DNA of 36,433 nt from an uncultured Candidatus Saccharibacteria bacterium. GTDB taxonomy: Bacteria; Patescibacteriota; Saccharimonadia; Saccharimonadales; Saccharimonadaceae. The translations under genes and the position numbers were made by a program. Of this stretch, positions 1 through 7,567 are shown one piece after another. The notes under the pieces are model-generated. The model was not told the origin of the DNA. It saw nothing but the letters and a program-made list of their open reading frames with translations, and made no database searches. The stretch is from the NCBI GenBank assembly GCA_947367795.1, contig CANBER010000009.1:1-36433 (forward strand), written 5' to 3'. Every line of letters starts with the position of its first letter. The stretch's first letter is position 1.

Positions 1-93
1 AATTCCACCGCCGACGAAGACCAGTTGTAGTTATTAGAACCGAAAAGCCTCAAAGAGCTAGTGTCCAGAGCAACATGTCCACTACGGACGAAG
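1..93 (-). repeat. DGR template/variable-repeat-like fragment, cut by window edge
   Basis: Read on the minus strand from 93 down to 1, this stretch aligns without gaps to 35274-35366 of the DGR template: by my hand count 63 of 93 positions match. Both begin with the same 15 nt (CTTCGTCCGTAGTGG). In the template frame it reads VRSGHVALDT, then SSLRLFGSNNYNWSSSAVEF. Five template Asn codons are H, A, D, T and L here, as adenine-directed mutagenesis would give; but about 21 of 30 differences fall at non-A template positions, so this is not a simple product of that template. An in-frame TAA lies just upstream (minus strand), and the other two frames are also closed, so it does not look translated. 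It may be a variable-repeat remnant, a second template, or the start of a target lost at the window edge. Confidence 0.75.
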
Positions 94-141
94 AATGATT
101 ATTTAGACTTTCTCGACTTAAATCATAGAGCTTGATGTTAT

Positions 142-276
142 GTGTCTAGTTCCTCTCTTCTGAGATCATGGACCTCCGAGTCCCAGGCTAGCGCGGGTCA
201 AAATCACGGCCCGAGCATAGCGAGGGATTCGATTTTGAGAGCGCCACCCCGATCGAAGAAGAGAGGAACTAGACAC
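142..276. repeat. Long structured inverted repeat
   Basis: A perfect 20-bp inverted repeat (142-161 with 257-276) encloses about 95 nt. Inside it, further arms pair in register: GATC 164-167 with 251-254, GCGC 191-194 with 241-244, and TCAAAATC 198-205 with GATTTTGA 231-238. The whole can fold as one long interrupted hairpin. No T-run follows on either strand, so a simple terminator for parB is unlikely. It lies between the parB stop and the template-like fragment; the remainder of 1-313 holds no gene I can support. Confidence 0.8.
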
Positions 277-313
277 GAGGGCATCAAGGTCTAATGATGG
301 GATATATCCAACC

Positions 314-1165
314 CTACAATTTTTCCAACAATCCCCTCAACTCCTCATCCGTCTTCGCACTCAAAGTCACACTTCGCCCCCGCACCCGCACCTCTGCATT
401 GTATTTCTTACAAAGCCTAGCCTCTTCTTTGACAAAAGAATTCTCTTTTACTGCCTTAGTAGAACTCTTCGGCTTATGATCTGCAATATAGCGCTCCACC
501 CGCCGAGCTGACCAACCTTCTTCAATCATTTTCGGCAAAATCTCGTGCACCATCTCCGGATCCGCCGAAATCAACGGACGCATTGGCCCCTCCATCAAAT
601 TATGCTCTTGCATCGCCCTTTTGGCTTCTTCCGGCAACTTCAACAACCGCATCGTATTCACCACACTGCCAGCGCTTTTTCCTACTCGCTTACCAATTTC
701 TTCATTGTTCAAGTTAAACTGATTTTTCAGCTTAGCATATGCCGTCGCAAGTTCAATCGGATTCAAATCTTCCCGCTGCGCATTCTCGATAATCGCCAGC
801 TCCAATCGATTCTGGTCATTCAACGTCCTCACAATCGCCGGAATCGTCGTCTTTTCTGCGAGCTGCGAAGCCCGCCAACGCCGCTCACCTGCCACAATCG
901 TATAATTTTTGCCGGTTTTTACCACTACAATCGGCTGCAACACCCCATGTTCTTTAATCGAATCCGCCAACTCCATCAAGCTTTCTTTGCTGAAATTCTT
1001 CCTCGGCTGCCCCTCATCGCGCACTACATCTTCTAGCTTCAGCTCAACTAATTCGCTAACCCTCTTATCCTCATTGCTGGTCGGATCAAATTCTTCTTCC
1101 ACCAAATTCGTCGGGATCAAGCTCTCAAATCCTCGACCAAGTCCCATTGCCTTTTTGCCCATCAC
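314..1165 (-). CDS. parB: ParB chromosome-partitioning protein
   Basis: Centromere-binding CTPase/clamp of the ParABS system, acting on the nucleoid. The N-terminus carries the GLGRGFESLIP motif that contacts ParA; the ParB/Spo0J domain follows with box I (GERRWRA) and box II (ENAQREDLNPIE), then a helix-turn-helix region (NNEEIGKRVGKSAGSVVNTMRLL) and a short basic C-terminal dimer domain. At 283 residues it is normal for the family. The start is taken as GTG at 1165, overlapping the parA TGA by 4 nt; the ATG directly after it (1162) is an equally good start. AAAGGA lies just upstream. Translational coupling with parA is implied. I see no obvious parS palindrome in the window by eye. Confidence 0.95.
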   Translation of the reverse strand: MMGKKAMGLGRGFESLIPTNLVEEEFDPTSNEDKRVSELVELKLEDVVRDEGQPRKNFSKESLMELADSIKEHGVLQPIVVVKTGKNYTIVAGERRWRASQLAEKTTIPAIVRTLNDQNRLELAIIENAQREDLNPIELATAYAKLKNQFNLNNEEIGKRVGKSAGSVVNTMRLLKLPEEAKRAMQEHNLMEGPMRPLISADPEMVHEILPKMIEEGWSARRVERYIADHKPKSSTKAVKENSFVKEEARLCKKYNAEVRVRGRSVTLSAKTDEELRGLLEKL

Positions 1166-1929
1166 TCACTCGTCCTTTCCTCAACCTCTCGCGCAAAATC
1201 CTTATACGCCTTTGCCCCTTTACTAAACTTATCATACGCCCCCACTGGCACTCCATGACTTGGCGCTTCTGCCACCCGCACATTCCGCGGGATCGTCGCC
1301 CGAAACACTTTATCCTTAAAATATTTCTTCACTTCAGCCAACACCTCGGCGCTTAAACTTGTCCGCCTATCATACATCGTAGCCAGCACCCCCAAAAGCC
1401 TCAAGTTCGGATTCATCGCCTTCTTCACCGTCGCCATACTCTCAAGCAACTGCGCTACCCCTTCCAATGCATAAAACTCCGTCTGTACTGGCAAAATCAA
1501 ATAATCCGCTGCAATCATCCCATTCACCGTCAAAAGCGACAAACTCGGCGGAGAATCAATAATCACGTAATCGTATTCGTCCGCCACACCGTTAATCACA
1601 TTCTTCAGTAGCGAAAATTTTCCTTTCATGCCTGCCATCTCCACTTCAGCATTCGCAAGCTGCGGCGTCGTCGGTGCAATTTCAAAATTCTTAAACGCCG
1701 TCGGCTGTATCACTTCCTCAAATTTCGCCGCCCCGAGCATCACTTCTGTCATACTTGCCGTCAAAGTCGACTTATCCACGCCTAGCCCACTTGAAGCATT
1801 CCCCTGCGGATCCAAGTCCACCAGCAATACTCGATGCTTATCTTTGGCCAAAAAATACGACAAATTCACCGACGTCGTCGTCTTGCCTACGCCGCCCTTC
1901 TGATTCGTAATACAAATCACCTTCGCCAT
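1162..1929 (-). CDS. parA: ParA chromosome-partitioning ATPase
   Basis: Deviant Walker-A P-loop ATPase (Soj/ParA) driving chromosome segregation with ParB. Visible motifs: KGGVGKTTTSVNLS at the N-terminus, DLDPQGNASSGLG (Walker A'), VIIDSPPSLSLLT (Walker B) and LPVQTEFYALEGV. Length about 255 residues, usual for the family. I prefer the start MAKVICITNQ at 1929; the frame is open four codons further, to 1941, but a TATAAT box (1940-1945, minus strand) would then overlap the start. With the 1929 start the mRNA would be nearly leaderless. It overlaps parB by 4 nt, forming a parAB operon transcribed away from the glycosyltransferase. Confidence 0.95.
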   Translation of the reverse strand: MAKVICITNQKGGVGKTTTSVNLSYFLAKDKHRVLLVDLDPQGNASSGLGVDKSTLTASMTEVMLGAAKFEEVIQPTAFKNFEIAPTTPQLANAEVEMAGMKGKFSLLKNVINGVADEYDYVIIDSPPSLSLLTVNGMIAADYLILPVQTEFYALEGVAQLLESMATVKKAMNPNLRLLGVLATMYDRRTSLSAEVLAEVKKYFKDKVFRATIPRNVRVAEAPSHGVPVGAYDKFSKGAKAYKDFAREVEERTSE

Positions 1930-1939
1930 AACTATTACC

Positions 1940-1964
1940 ATTATAGCACGTTTTTCGCAGCCTA
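1940..1964 (-). promoter_or_regulatory. parAB promoter (extended -10, near-leaderless)
   Basis: Minus strand: GTGCTATAATGG with TATAAT at 1940-1945 and a TTGGCT-like -35 about 18 nt upstream. The -10 ends 11 nt before the ATG at 1929. Confidence 0.6.
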
Positions 1965-1978
1965 GCCAAAATCCCCGC

Positions 1979-3613
1979 TCACTTTTCTATTTTCGTCAAA
2001 TAGAACACATCCGCCGTATTCACACGTTGCACCAGCTCTGCCTTTTCTAGGCCAGTCGCCTCCTCCACCGTCGTCAAAACCTCTTCCTGGTCATATCGAT
2101 CCCCTACCCAAAGATACAAACCATCAGACAAATTTTTCCCCGCCAAGATCTCCTTCACTTTCGTATCCGTCACCTGCACATCCAAAGCTAAATATGACTG
2201 CTCCGCTACAGCAAACGGCAAAATATTATCCAAAAATCGATTATTTTCCGTCGTCAAAAAATACAAAATCGGCACCTCCGGACGCCCGCTCACCGCCTCC
2301 ATCACTGGCCTCCTATCTACATAGAGCAGTTCAATCTTCATTACCCCACTCATGAGTTGCACCGGAAGCAAAATCAGTATCACCATTACCCCTACCCCCA
2401 CCACTGCATCTGCATTTTTCAAATTCACCTCCTCCGAAACCGGCTTCCACATCCCCACGATTACCATCATCCCTATCAAACCACATACTGGCATAATATA
2501 TCTCAGCTCAATAAACGGCGAAACTGCCGCCACTATCAAGAAATACCCCACCGTCGGCCAAACTACCAAGTTCCACTTCTCAAGCTTGCCAAATTGTTCA
2601 TTTTTCCGCCATCGATATGCCAACATCGCCACCGCTATCACTACTATCAACCCTAACGCTCGATGAAATTCATAATAATCCAGCACTAAAATATAGCGCC
2701 AGATCTGCCCGCCAAGCTTTGGCCAATCCATCAAGTTCTGGAGCACGCCTTGACCTCGATACCCGAAAAGCATATGATTAACCAAATGCGGCCAGACCAG
2801 CAGCGTCGCCACTCCAGCAATCCCCAAAGTCACCGTATACTTCGCCAACTCTTTCCCGCGCCTCTCTCGCACATATTTTACTGCCATCACCACATATAGC
2901 GGCGCCAAAAAGAACACATAATAATATTGCGTCAGCACCCCTAGAAACGCCACCACGCCAATCGCGCCGAGCAGCCACCGCTTTTGCCCTTCTTGATACA
3001 TTTTTAGATGCAGCCACAACGTCAAAGTTACCATCATCGTCAGCATCATATACATCCGGATATATACCACCGCACTAATCGCCGCCGCCGTCAATGCCAG
3101 CGCTCCCACCAATATCATTATCTTCACATCCTGCCGCCATTTTTTCTCCGACGACAGCGCTTGTTTTTGCTTTTTACTCCGCACCAATTCCGCCACCACC
3201 AAATACATCAGCACCGTATTCATCGCCGCAAAAATTATATTCAGAATTATCCCTGGCCACTTCGAAAATCTCCCCGGCACCATTTCCATCGCCCCTCTTA
3301 AGAACGCATAAAAGAGCGGCGGGTGCACGTCGTTTTTCTGATTTTCATATACCGGCACGAAATTCCATCTATCCTTATCCTGCACCGCCAAATAATCTTC
3401 ATAATACTCCGCATCATGCCAATGATTATAAAAATCCCCCTCATCCTGAATGTTGATACGATGATATTGTGCTAACCCAAGCGAATAAGCTTCATCCATA
3501 TGAATATAACTTTTATTCACCCCAGCTAGCGCATAAACTACCGTCTGGATTATGATCACCATTATAAGCCAAAACCCCACCGACTTTTTCAGCTTCTGCC
3601 ACCACTTCCCCAT
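1979..3613 (-). CDS. GT-C family membrane glycosyltransferase
   Basis: Polytopic membrane protein resembling ArnT/PMT-type (GT39/GT83-like) glycosyltransferases that move a sugar from a lipid-phosphate donor outside the membrane. After the first membrane helix comes the acidic catalytic-type motif HMDEAYSLG, and further on NDVHPPLFY, typical of this fold. Roughly 10-12 hydrophobic segments follow, then a soluble extracytoplasmic tail of about 110 residues. The start MGKWWQ at 3613 leaves 4 nt after the ATPase stop; an upstream ATG at 3631 would overlap the ATPase end. Acceptor and sugar are unknown; protein O-mannosylation or envelope glycolipid modification are possibilities. It is co-directional with, and probably co-transcribed from, the ATPase gene. 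Confidence 0.8.
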   Translation of the reverse strand: MGKWWQKLKKSVGFWLIMVIIIQTVVYALAGVNKSYIHMDEAYSLGLAQYHRINIQDEGDFYNHWHDAEYYEDYLAVQDKDRWNFVPVYENQKNDVHPPLFYAFLRGAMEMVPGRFSKWPGIILNIIFAAMNTVLMYLVVAELVRSKKQKQALSSEKKWRQDVKIMILVGALALTAAAISAVVYIRMYMMLTMMVTLTLWLHLKMYQEGQKRWLLGAIGVVAFLGVLTQYYYVFFLAPLYVVMAVKYVRERRGKELAKYTVTLGIAGVATLLVWPHLVNHMLFGYRGQGVLQNLMDWPKLGGQIWRYILVLDYYEFHRALGLIVVIAVAMLAYRWRKNEQFGKLEKWNLVVWPTVGYFLIVAAVSPFIELRYIMPVCGLIGMMVIVGMWKPVSEEVNLKNADAVVGVGVMVILILLPVQLMSGVMKIELLYVDRRPVMEAVSGRPEVPILYFLTTENNRFLDNILPFAVAEQSYLALDVQVTDTKVKEILAGKNLSDGLYLWVGDRYDQEEVLTTVEEATGLEKAELVQRVNTADVFYLTKIEK

Positions 3614-3617
3614 TTTC

Positions 3618-6038
3618 CTAAAACTCACCATACACCCCAGTCACCGGCCGCATTTTTGTTTTCACGAAATAATTCACTATCCATTTCACTCCAGAGAGCA
3701 TCGGCCGCGCCAGCAGCCCAAACCCTATGAGCAACCAAATCGCATTCATACTCAAATCCGCCCTAATCGCGAACAACGGCTTCAAGAATATCACACTCAA
3801 TACTAACCCTATCGCCGACAGCCACCAAATCACTCGCTTAAGCGCAGTCATCGGCTGACTAATATCATACAGTACCAACATCCCTACTACCGCCAGCAAA
3901 ATCGTCGCCACTGTCGCAATCTCTTTCGTATCCACTCCCATCCAGCCCCCCACCGCCACCATCACCACCACCAAAATCACATCCGTCACCCCACCCGGCA
4001 ACGCCCGCACAATAATATTGTTGATAAACTTCCCTTTAATCAAATCTGTATTCGGAATTTGAGAAAGCAAAAACGCCGGCATCCCAATCGTAAACATACT
4101 AATTAGCGACACTTGCGAGGGCGCCACCGGGTATGTCATTCCAAAGACAATAATCAACATCGCCGCCAGAAACGAAAAAATATTTTTCACTAAGAACAGG
4201 CTCCCTGACCGCTCCAAATTATTCACTACCCTTCGCCCTTCTCTCACGATTTCTGGCATCTTCGCAAAATCCGAGTCCAACAGTACCACTTGCGCCGCCT
4301 GCACCGCCGCTTCACTTCCAGACGCCATCGCAATCGAACAATCCGCATCTTTAAGCGCCAACACATCATTCACACCATCCCCCGTCATCGCTACTGTCCT
4401 CCCTTGTTCCTTCAACGCCTGTACTAGCTTACGCTTTTGTTCCGGCGTCACCCGCCCAAAAATCGTATACTCCTCCACCGCTGCACGTAGTGCCTTCTTC
4501 CCCTTCAATTTCGTGCAATCCACATATTTTTCCGCCTTCCTAATTCCCGCAATTTCCGCCACCCTTGCTACAGTCACCGGATTATCGCCTGATATTACCT
4601 TAATGTCAACTCCTTGCTCATAAAAATACCGAAACGTTTCCGCCGCACTTTCCCGCACCGCGTTCGCCATCAACACCAACCCATATGGCTTCACTCTCGC
4701 TGTCAATTTCTTCCCGTCGAGTTTCCCATGATATTTACCAAATACCAATACTCGATAACCTTTCTCACTATATTCTTCAATCTTACTTTCATATTTCTCG
4801 TAGTCATCCCCGAGCACAAACTCCGGCGCCCCCAACACAATTATCTCCCGCTCAAACTCTACCCCGCTATACTTATATCGCGAAGAAAACCCCACCACTT
4901 TTACTACTTTACCAGTTTCCTCAGCCTTGCCCCGGTCCTTTAGCTTCGTCGTCCCTGCAAATTCTTCCTCTAATCCTTCCTTCAACGCCACCATTGTAGC
5001 ATTATCCGCCATCTGTGCCTGCACGAACTTCCCCAAAACTCCTCGAATGTCTTGTTGTTCGCTATGTTTCTCATCAAGCCCCACAACCTCCACTAGTCTC
5101 ATCTTTTCTTCCGTAATTGTCCCCGTTTTATCCACACACAGCGTATCCACCCGTGCCAAAGTTTCAATCGATTTCATATCATGAAGCAGCACCTTACCCT
5201 GCGCCAGTTTCATCGCACTAATCACCAAAGTCACACTCGCCAGCAAAAACAACCCTTCCGGGATCATCCCAATCACTGCCGCCACCATCGCCTGCACACT
5301 CGCCTGCAATCCCTGCGCCTCACCGAAATATTGTTGACAAAACAAAATAATCCCAATTGGAATAATCGCCACCCCCGCCAGCTTCACAATTTTGTTTAGT
5401 GACCGAATAATCTCCGATTGTTCACCAGTCTTCATCGCCCGCGCCTCAAGCGTCAATTTCGAAGCATATGATTCTTTCCCCACTTTCACCAATCTCGCAT
5501 AACACTCCCCCGACACCACAAAACTCCCCGACATCAGTTCCCCATCCACCCGCTTCTTAATCTCATCCGGCTCACCAGTCAGCAGCGATTCATTCACCAT
5601 CACTTCCCCCTGAACTATCCGTGCATCCGCCGGCACCTGGTTCCCCGCCCGCAGAATCACCACATCATCCTTCACTAGCTCATGCACCGGAATTTCCTGT
5701 TCATTTCCGTCCCGCAGTGTCAATACTCGCGGCATATTCATCACTTTCAAATTATCCAAAACCTGTTTCGCCCTGAGTTCCTGCACTATCCCAATCAATG
5801 TATTTGCCAAGATAATCGGCAAAAATGTCAAATCCCGATACGATTTCACCAAAATCAGCAACACCGCAATTATCGTAAATATCAAATTAAAATACGTAAA
5901 GACGTTTGACACGATAATCTGCTTCACCGTCTTCGACGACGCTTCGACTTCGCGGTTATCCAGCCCCGCTTGTCGCCGATTTTCCACCTGCACGCGCGAC
6001 AGCCCGAGCTCGCTATTTTTTACTTTCTGATTCACCAT
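3618..6038 (-). CDS. P-type cation-transporting ATPase (ExP7/CaxP-like)
   Basis: Ion pump of 806 residues in the inner membrane. Motifs: actuator loop LLTGEPDEI (T154-P157; the usual TGES has Pro for Ser), phosphorylation site CVDKTGTITE (D303), and hinge MTGDGVNDVLALKDADCSIAM (D554). The membrane helix before the phosphorylation domain contains MIPEGLFLLASV, like the PEGL motif of Ca2+/Mn2+ pumps. The run MKSIETLARVDTLCVDKTGT resembles the pneumococcal ExP7/CaxP group, so calcium or another divalent cation is a reasonable but unproven substrate. No heavy-metal CPx motif or N-terminal metal-binding domain is seen. The start ATG at 6038 lies 8 nt after a TATACT box (6047-6052), suggesting a leaderless mRNA shared with the glycosyltransferase gene. 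Confidence 0.9.
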   Translation of the reverse strand: MVNQKVKNSELGLSRVQVENRRQAGLDNREVEASSKTVKQIIVSNVFTYFNLIFTIIAVLLILVKSYRDLTFLPIILANTLIGIVQELRAKQVLDNLKVMNMPRVLTLRDGNEQEIPVHELVKDDVVILRAGNQVPADARIVQGEVMVNESLLTGEPDEIKKRVDGELMSGSFVVSGECYARLVKVGKESYASKLTLEARAMKTGEQSEIIRSLNKIVKLAGVAIIPIGIILFCQQYFGEAQGLQASVQAMVAAVIGMIPEGLFLLASVTLVISAMKLAQGKVLLHDMKSIETLARVDTLCVDKTGTITEEKMRLVEVVGLDEKHSEQQDIRGVLGKFVQAQMADNATMVALKEGLEEEFAGTTKLKDRGKAEETGKVVKVVGFSSRYKYSGVEFEREIIVLGAPEFVLGDDYEKYESKIEEYSEKGYRVLVFGKYHGKLDGKKLTARVKPYGLVLMANAVRESAAETFRYFYEQGVDIKVISGDNPVTVARVAEIAGIRKAEKYVDCTKLKGKKALRAAVEEYTIFGRVTPEQKRKLVQALKEQGRTVAMTGDGVNDVLALKDADCSIAMASGSEAAVQAAQVVLLDSDFAKMPEIVREGRRVVNNLERSGSLFLVKNIFSFLAAMLIIVFGMTYPVAPSQVSLISMFTIGMPAFLLSQIPNTDLIKGKFINNIIVRALPGGVTDVILVVVMVAVGGWMGVDTKEIATVATILLAVVGMLVLYDISQPMTALKRVIWWLSAIGLVLSVIFLKPLFAIRADLSMNAIWLLIGFGLLARPMLSGVKWIVNYFVKTKMRPVTGVYGEF

Positions 6039-6046
6039 CTTTCTTC

Positions 6047-6057
6047 AGTATATCACA
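6047..6057 (-). promoter_or_regulatory. Promoter -10 of the P-type ATPase gene
   Basis: Minus strand GTGTGATATACTG; -10 TATACT at 6047-6052 with the extended TGTGA context also seen before ftsZ. No strong -35 was identified. The ORF-free gap 6039-6171 holds only this site. Confidence 0.55.
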
Positions 6058-6171
6058 CCCTCTTCGCACCACACCACTCAATCAGTTTTTTTGTCACCCA
6101 GCCGTCACTTTGCCTCAAAAATCGCCCCGACGCTCAACACATCAGGACGATCTCATCCCCCCAAACACAAA

Positions 6172-6483
6172 TTAACCAATCTTCACGATTTCGATCATCG
6201 AGTATTTCTGTCGATGGCCAATTTCTTTGTGTACACGTTTCTTTGACTTGTAACGAATCACGCGCAACTTCTCGCCTGCGACTTTTTCTTCTACTACTTT
6301 CGCCGAAACTTTCACCCCAGCAACCTCCGGCATACCAACTCTTACGTCGTCGCCATCAATCACGAGCAAAGCACCAGTTTCGAGCTCTTTCGTTCCTGCC
6401 GGGAGGAGGTCCACCCGTAGGGTCTCTTTCTCTTCGACCAGATATTGCTTCCCGCCGATGAGTACAACTGCTTTCTTCATCAT
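6172..6483 (-). CDS. rplU: 50S ribosomal protein bL21
   Basis: Binds 23S rRNA in the large subunit. The 103-residue sequence starts MMKKAVVLIGGKQYLVEE and ends with HRQKYSMIEIVKIG, matching the bL21 signature GHRQ.YT.I.I..I; length is normal. AAGGA precedes the start by about 5 nt; either of the two adjacent ATGs could be used. In most bacteria rplU is directly followed by rpmA (bL27), but here the P-type ATPase follows, so the usual pair is split. Two tandem promoters lie upstream, with a possible hairpin between them. Confidence 0.95.
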   Translation of the reverse strand: MMKKAVVLIGGKQYLVEEKETLRVDLLPAGTKELETGALLVIDGDDVRVGMPEVAGVKVSAKVVEEKVAGEKLRVIRYKSKKRVHKEIGHRQKYSMIEIVKIG

Positions 6484-6511
6484 TATTCCTTAATAATTAA
6501 TATCTTTCGCC

Positions 6512-6540
6512 ATTTTAGCACACTTCTCGCCAAAAGACAA
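6512..6540 (-). promoter_or_regulatory. rplU proximal promoter
   Basis: Minus strand TTGTCT (6535-6540), 17-nt spacer, TAAAAT (6512-6517) with extended TGTGC. A hairpin GGGTAT/ATACCC (6541-6563) lies just upstream, between this and the distal promoter, and is followed by TTGTCTTTT, so it might attenuate the distal transcript. Confidence 0.7.
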
Positions 6541-6573
6541 GGGTATCTCCTCTCGAAATACCCCTATCCTTCC

Positions 6574-6602
6574 ATTATAGCACACTTTAGTGCAAAAGTC
6601 AA
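6574..6602 (-). promoter_or_regulatory. rplU distal promoter
   Basis: Minus strand TTGACT (6597-6602), 17-nt spacer ending TGTGC, TATAAT (6574-6579). Near consensus, and one of four copies in the window that share this TTGACTTTT...TGTGC arrangement. Confidence 0.8.
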
Positions 6603-6611
6603 TAGTTTTCC

Positions 6612-7544
6612 CTACTTTTTACCTTTAGCGCGCTTGGTAGCTTTCTTCACCGCCTTATGTGTCTTCCACCAATACACTCCGCCAGCTACGATCGCCAACA
6701 CCACGACCACTGCTAGCATGATCTCCGCCGGACCCGTACTCGGTAATTCTTTCGGTACTTCCTCAGGCTCAGTCGGTGTTACTGGATTCGTCGGAGCTTC
6801 GGGTTCCGGCTCATCTGGATCTGGTTCTACCGGATCCACCGGTTCTTCTGGCTTGGGCTCTTCCGGTTCCGGTTTATCCGGCTCGACCGCTTTGGTCTGA
6901 ATTGTATATACCACCTGACCTGAATACTTATCACAACCTAAAATTACACCGTTCAGTGCGTTTAACCCCAGAAATGTGCCCTGATTCGAAAACAAATTCG
7001 TCGAAAGCACTGATCCATTCACACCCCACTGATTGTAAATCTTAGCCGATCCTATCACATAGTGTAACGTTATCGCTTCCTTCGCTGTCACATAAGCTTC
7101 ATCCCAAACTGCTGAAGGCACTGCGTTACTCGACGTGATTTTACCAGTCACTGCAGCACGTTCATGCTTCTTCAATGATGCAGGAAAAGAACTCGACAGT
7201 CTCACATCTCTTGCCACTCCTGCCAAGTTATGATCCTCGTCATTATAAGTTTCGGACGCATCGTTATGATAATAGATATACACTTCATACTGTTTACCTG
7301 GTTCGAGAATCAGTTCGCTAGCATATGGTCGACCAGAGCTCTTCTCTTCGATTCTTACAAAGTCCCTTTCGTCGCCAACCGCAGCATTATCTGTGATCGA
7401 ATTAAATGTCGCATGATCCGCTGGGTGCTTGTTGGTGTAAGTTTCCCTCACGGGACCCCAAGCCGAAGCACTATTCCCCAAAGCCAACGGCAAGCCAGTC
7501 ATAGTCAAAACCGCTACGACCAAATAACTTTTTATTTTTCTCAT
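6612..7544 (-). CDS. LPXTG-type cell-wall-anchored surface protein
   Basis: Exported 310-residue protein. N-terminal signal peptide: basic MRKIK, hydrophobic core, likely cleavage after NSASA (about residue 28). The central part, about residues 30-215, has a beta-rich look (LEPGKQYEVYIYYHND, VVYTIQTKAV) as in adhesive surface domains; I do not recognise the family. A Pro/Glu/Asp linker (about 215-260) then leads to LPSTG (267-271), a hydrophobic helix and a Lys/Arg-rich tail, a complete sortase signal. GGAG lies about 8 nt before the ATG, 23 nt after the stop of the 844-residue gene, so the two are probably co-transcribed. No sortase gene is in the window. A role at the host contact surface is inference. 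Confidence 0.85.
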   Translation of the reverse strand: MRKIKSYLVVAVLTMTGLPLALGNSASAWGPVRETYTNKHPADHATFNSITDNAAVGDERDFVRIEEKSSGRPYASELILEPGKQYEVYIYYHNDASETYNDEDHNLAGVARDVRLSSSFPASLKKHERAAVTGKITSSNAVPSAVWDEAYVTAKEAITLHYVIGSAKIYNQWGVNGSVLSTNLFSNQGTFLGLNALNGVILGCDKYSGQVVYTIQTKAVEPDKPEPEEPKPEEPVDPVEPDPDEPEPEAPTNPVTPTEPEEVPKELPSTGPAEIMLAVVVVLAIVAGGVYWWKTHKAVKKATKRAKGKK

Positions 7545-7567
7545 ATTTTCTCCGCTTTCACTTTATT

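Noticed and set aside
1-120. Fragment at 1-93 as the translated variable region of a target gene
   Set aside because: On the minus strand an in-frame TAA lies a few codons upstream and the other two frames also have stops, so no protein can run into it within the window.
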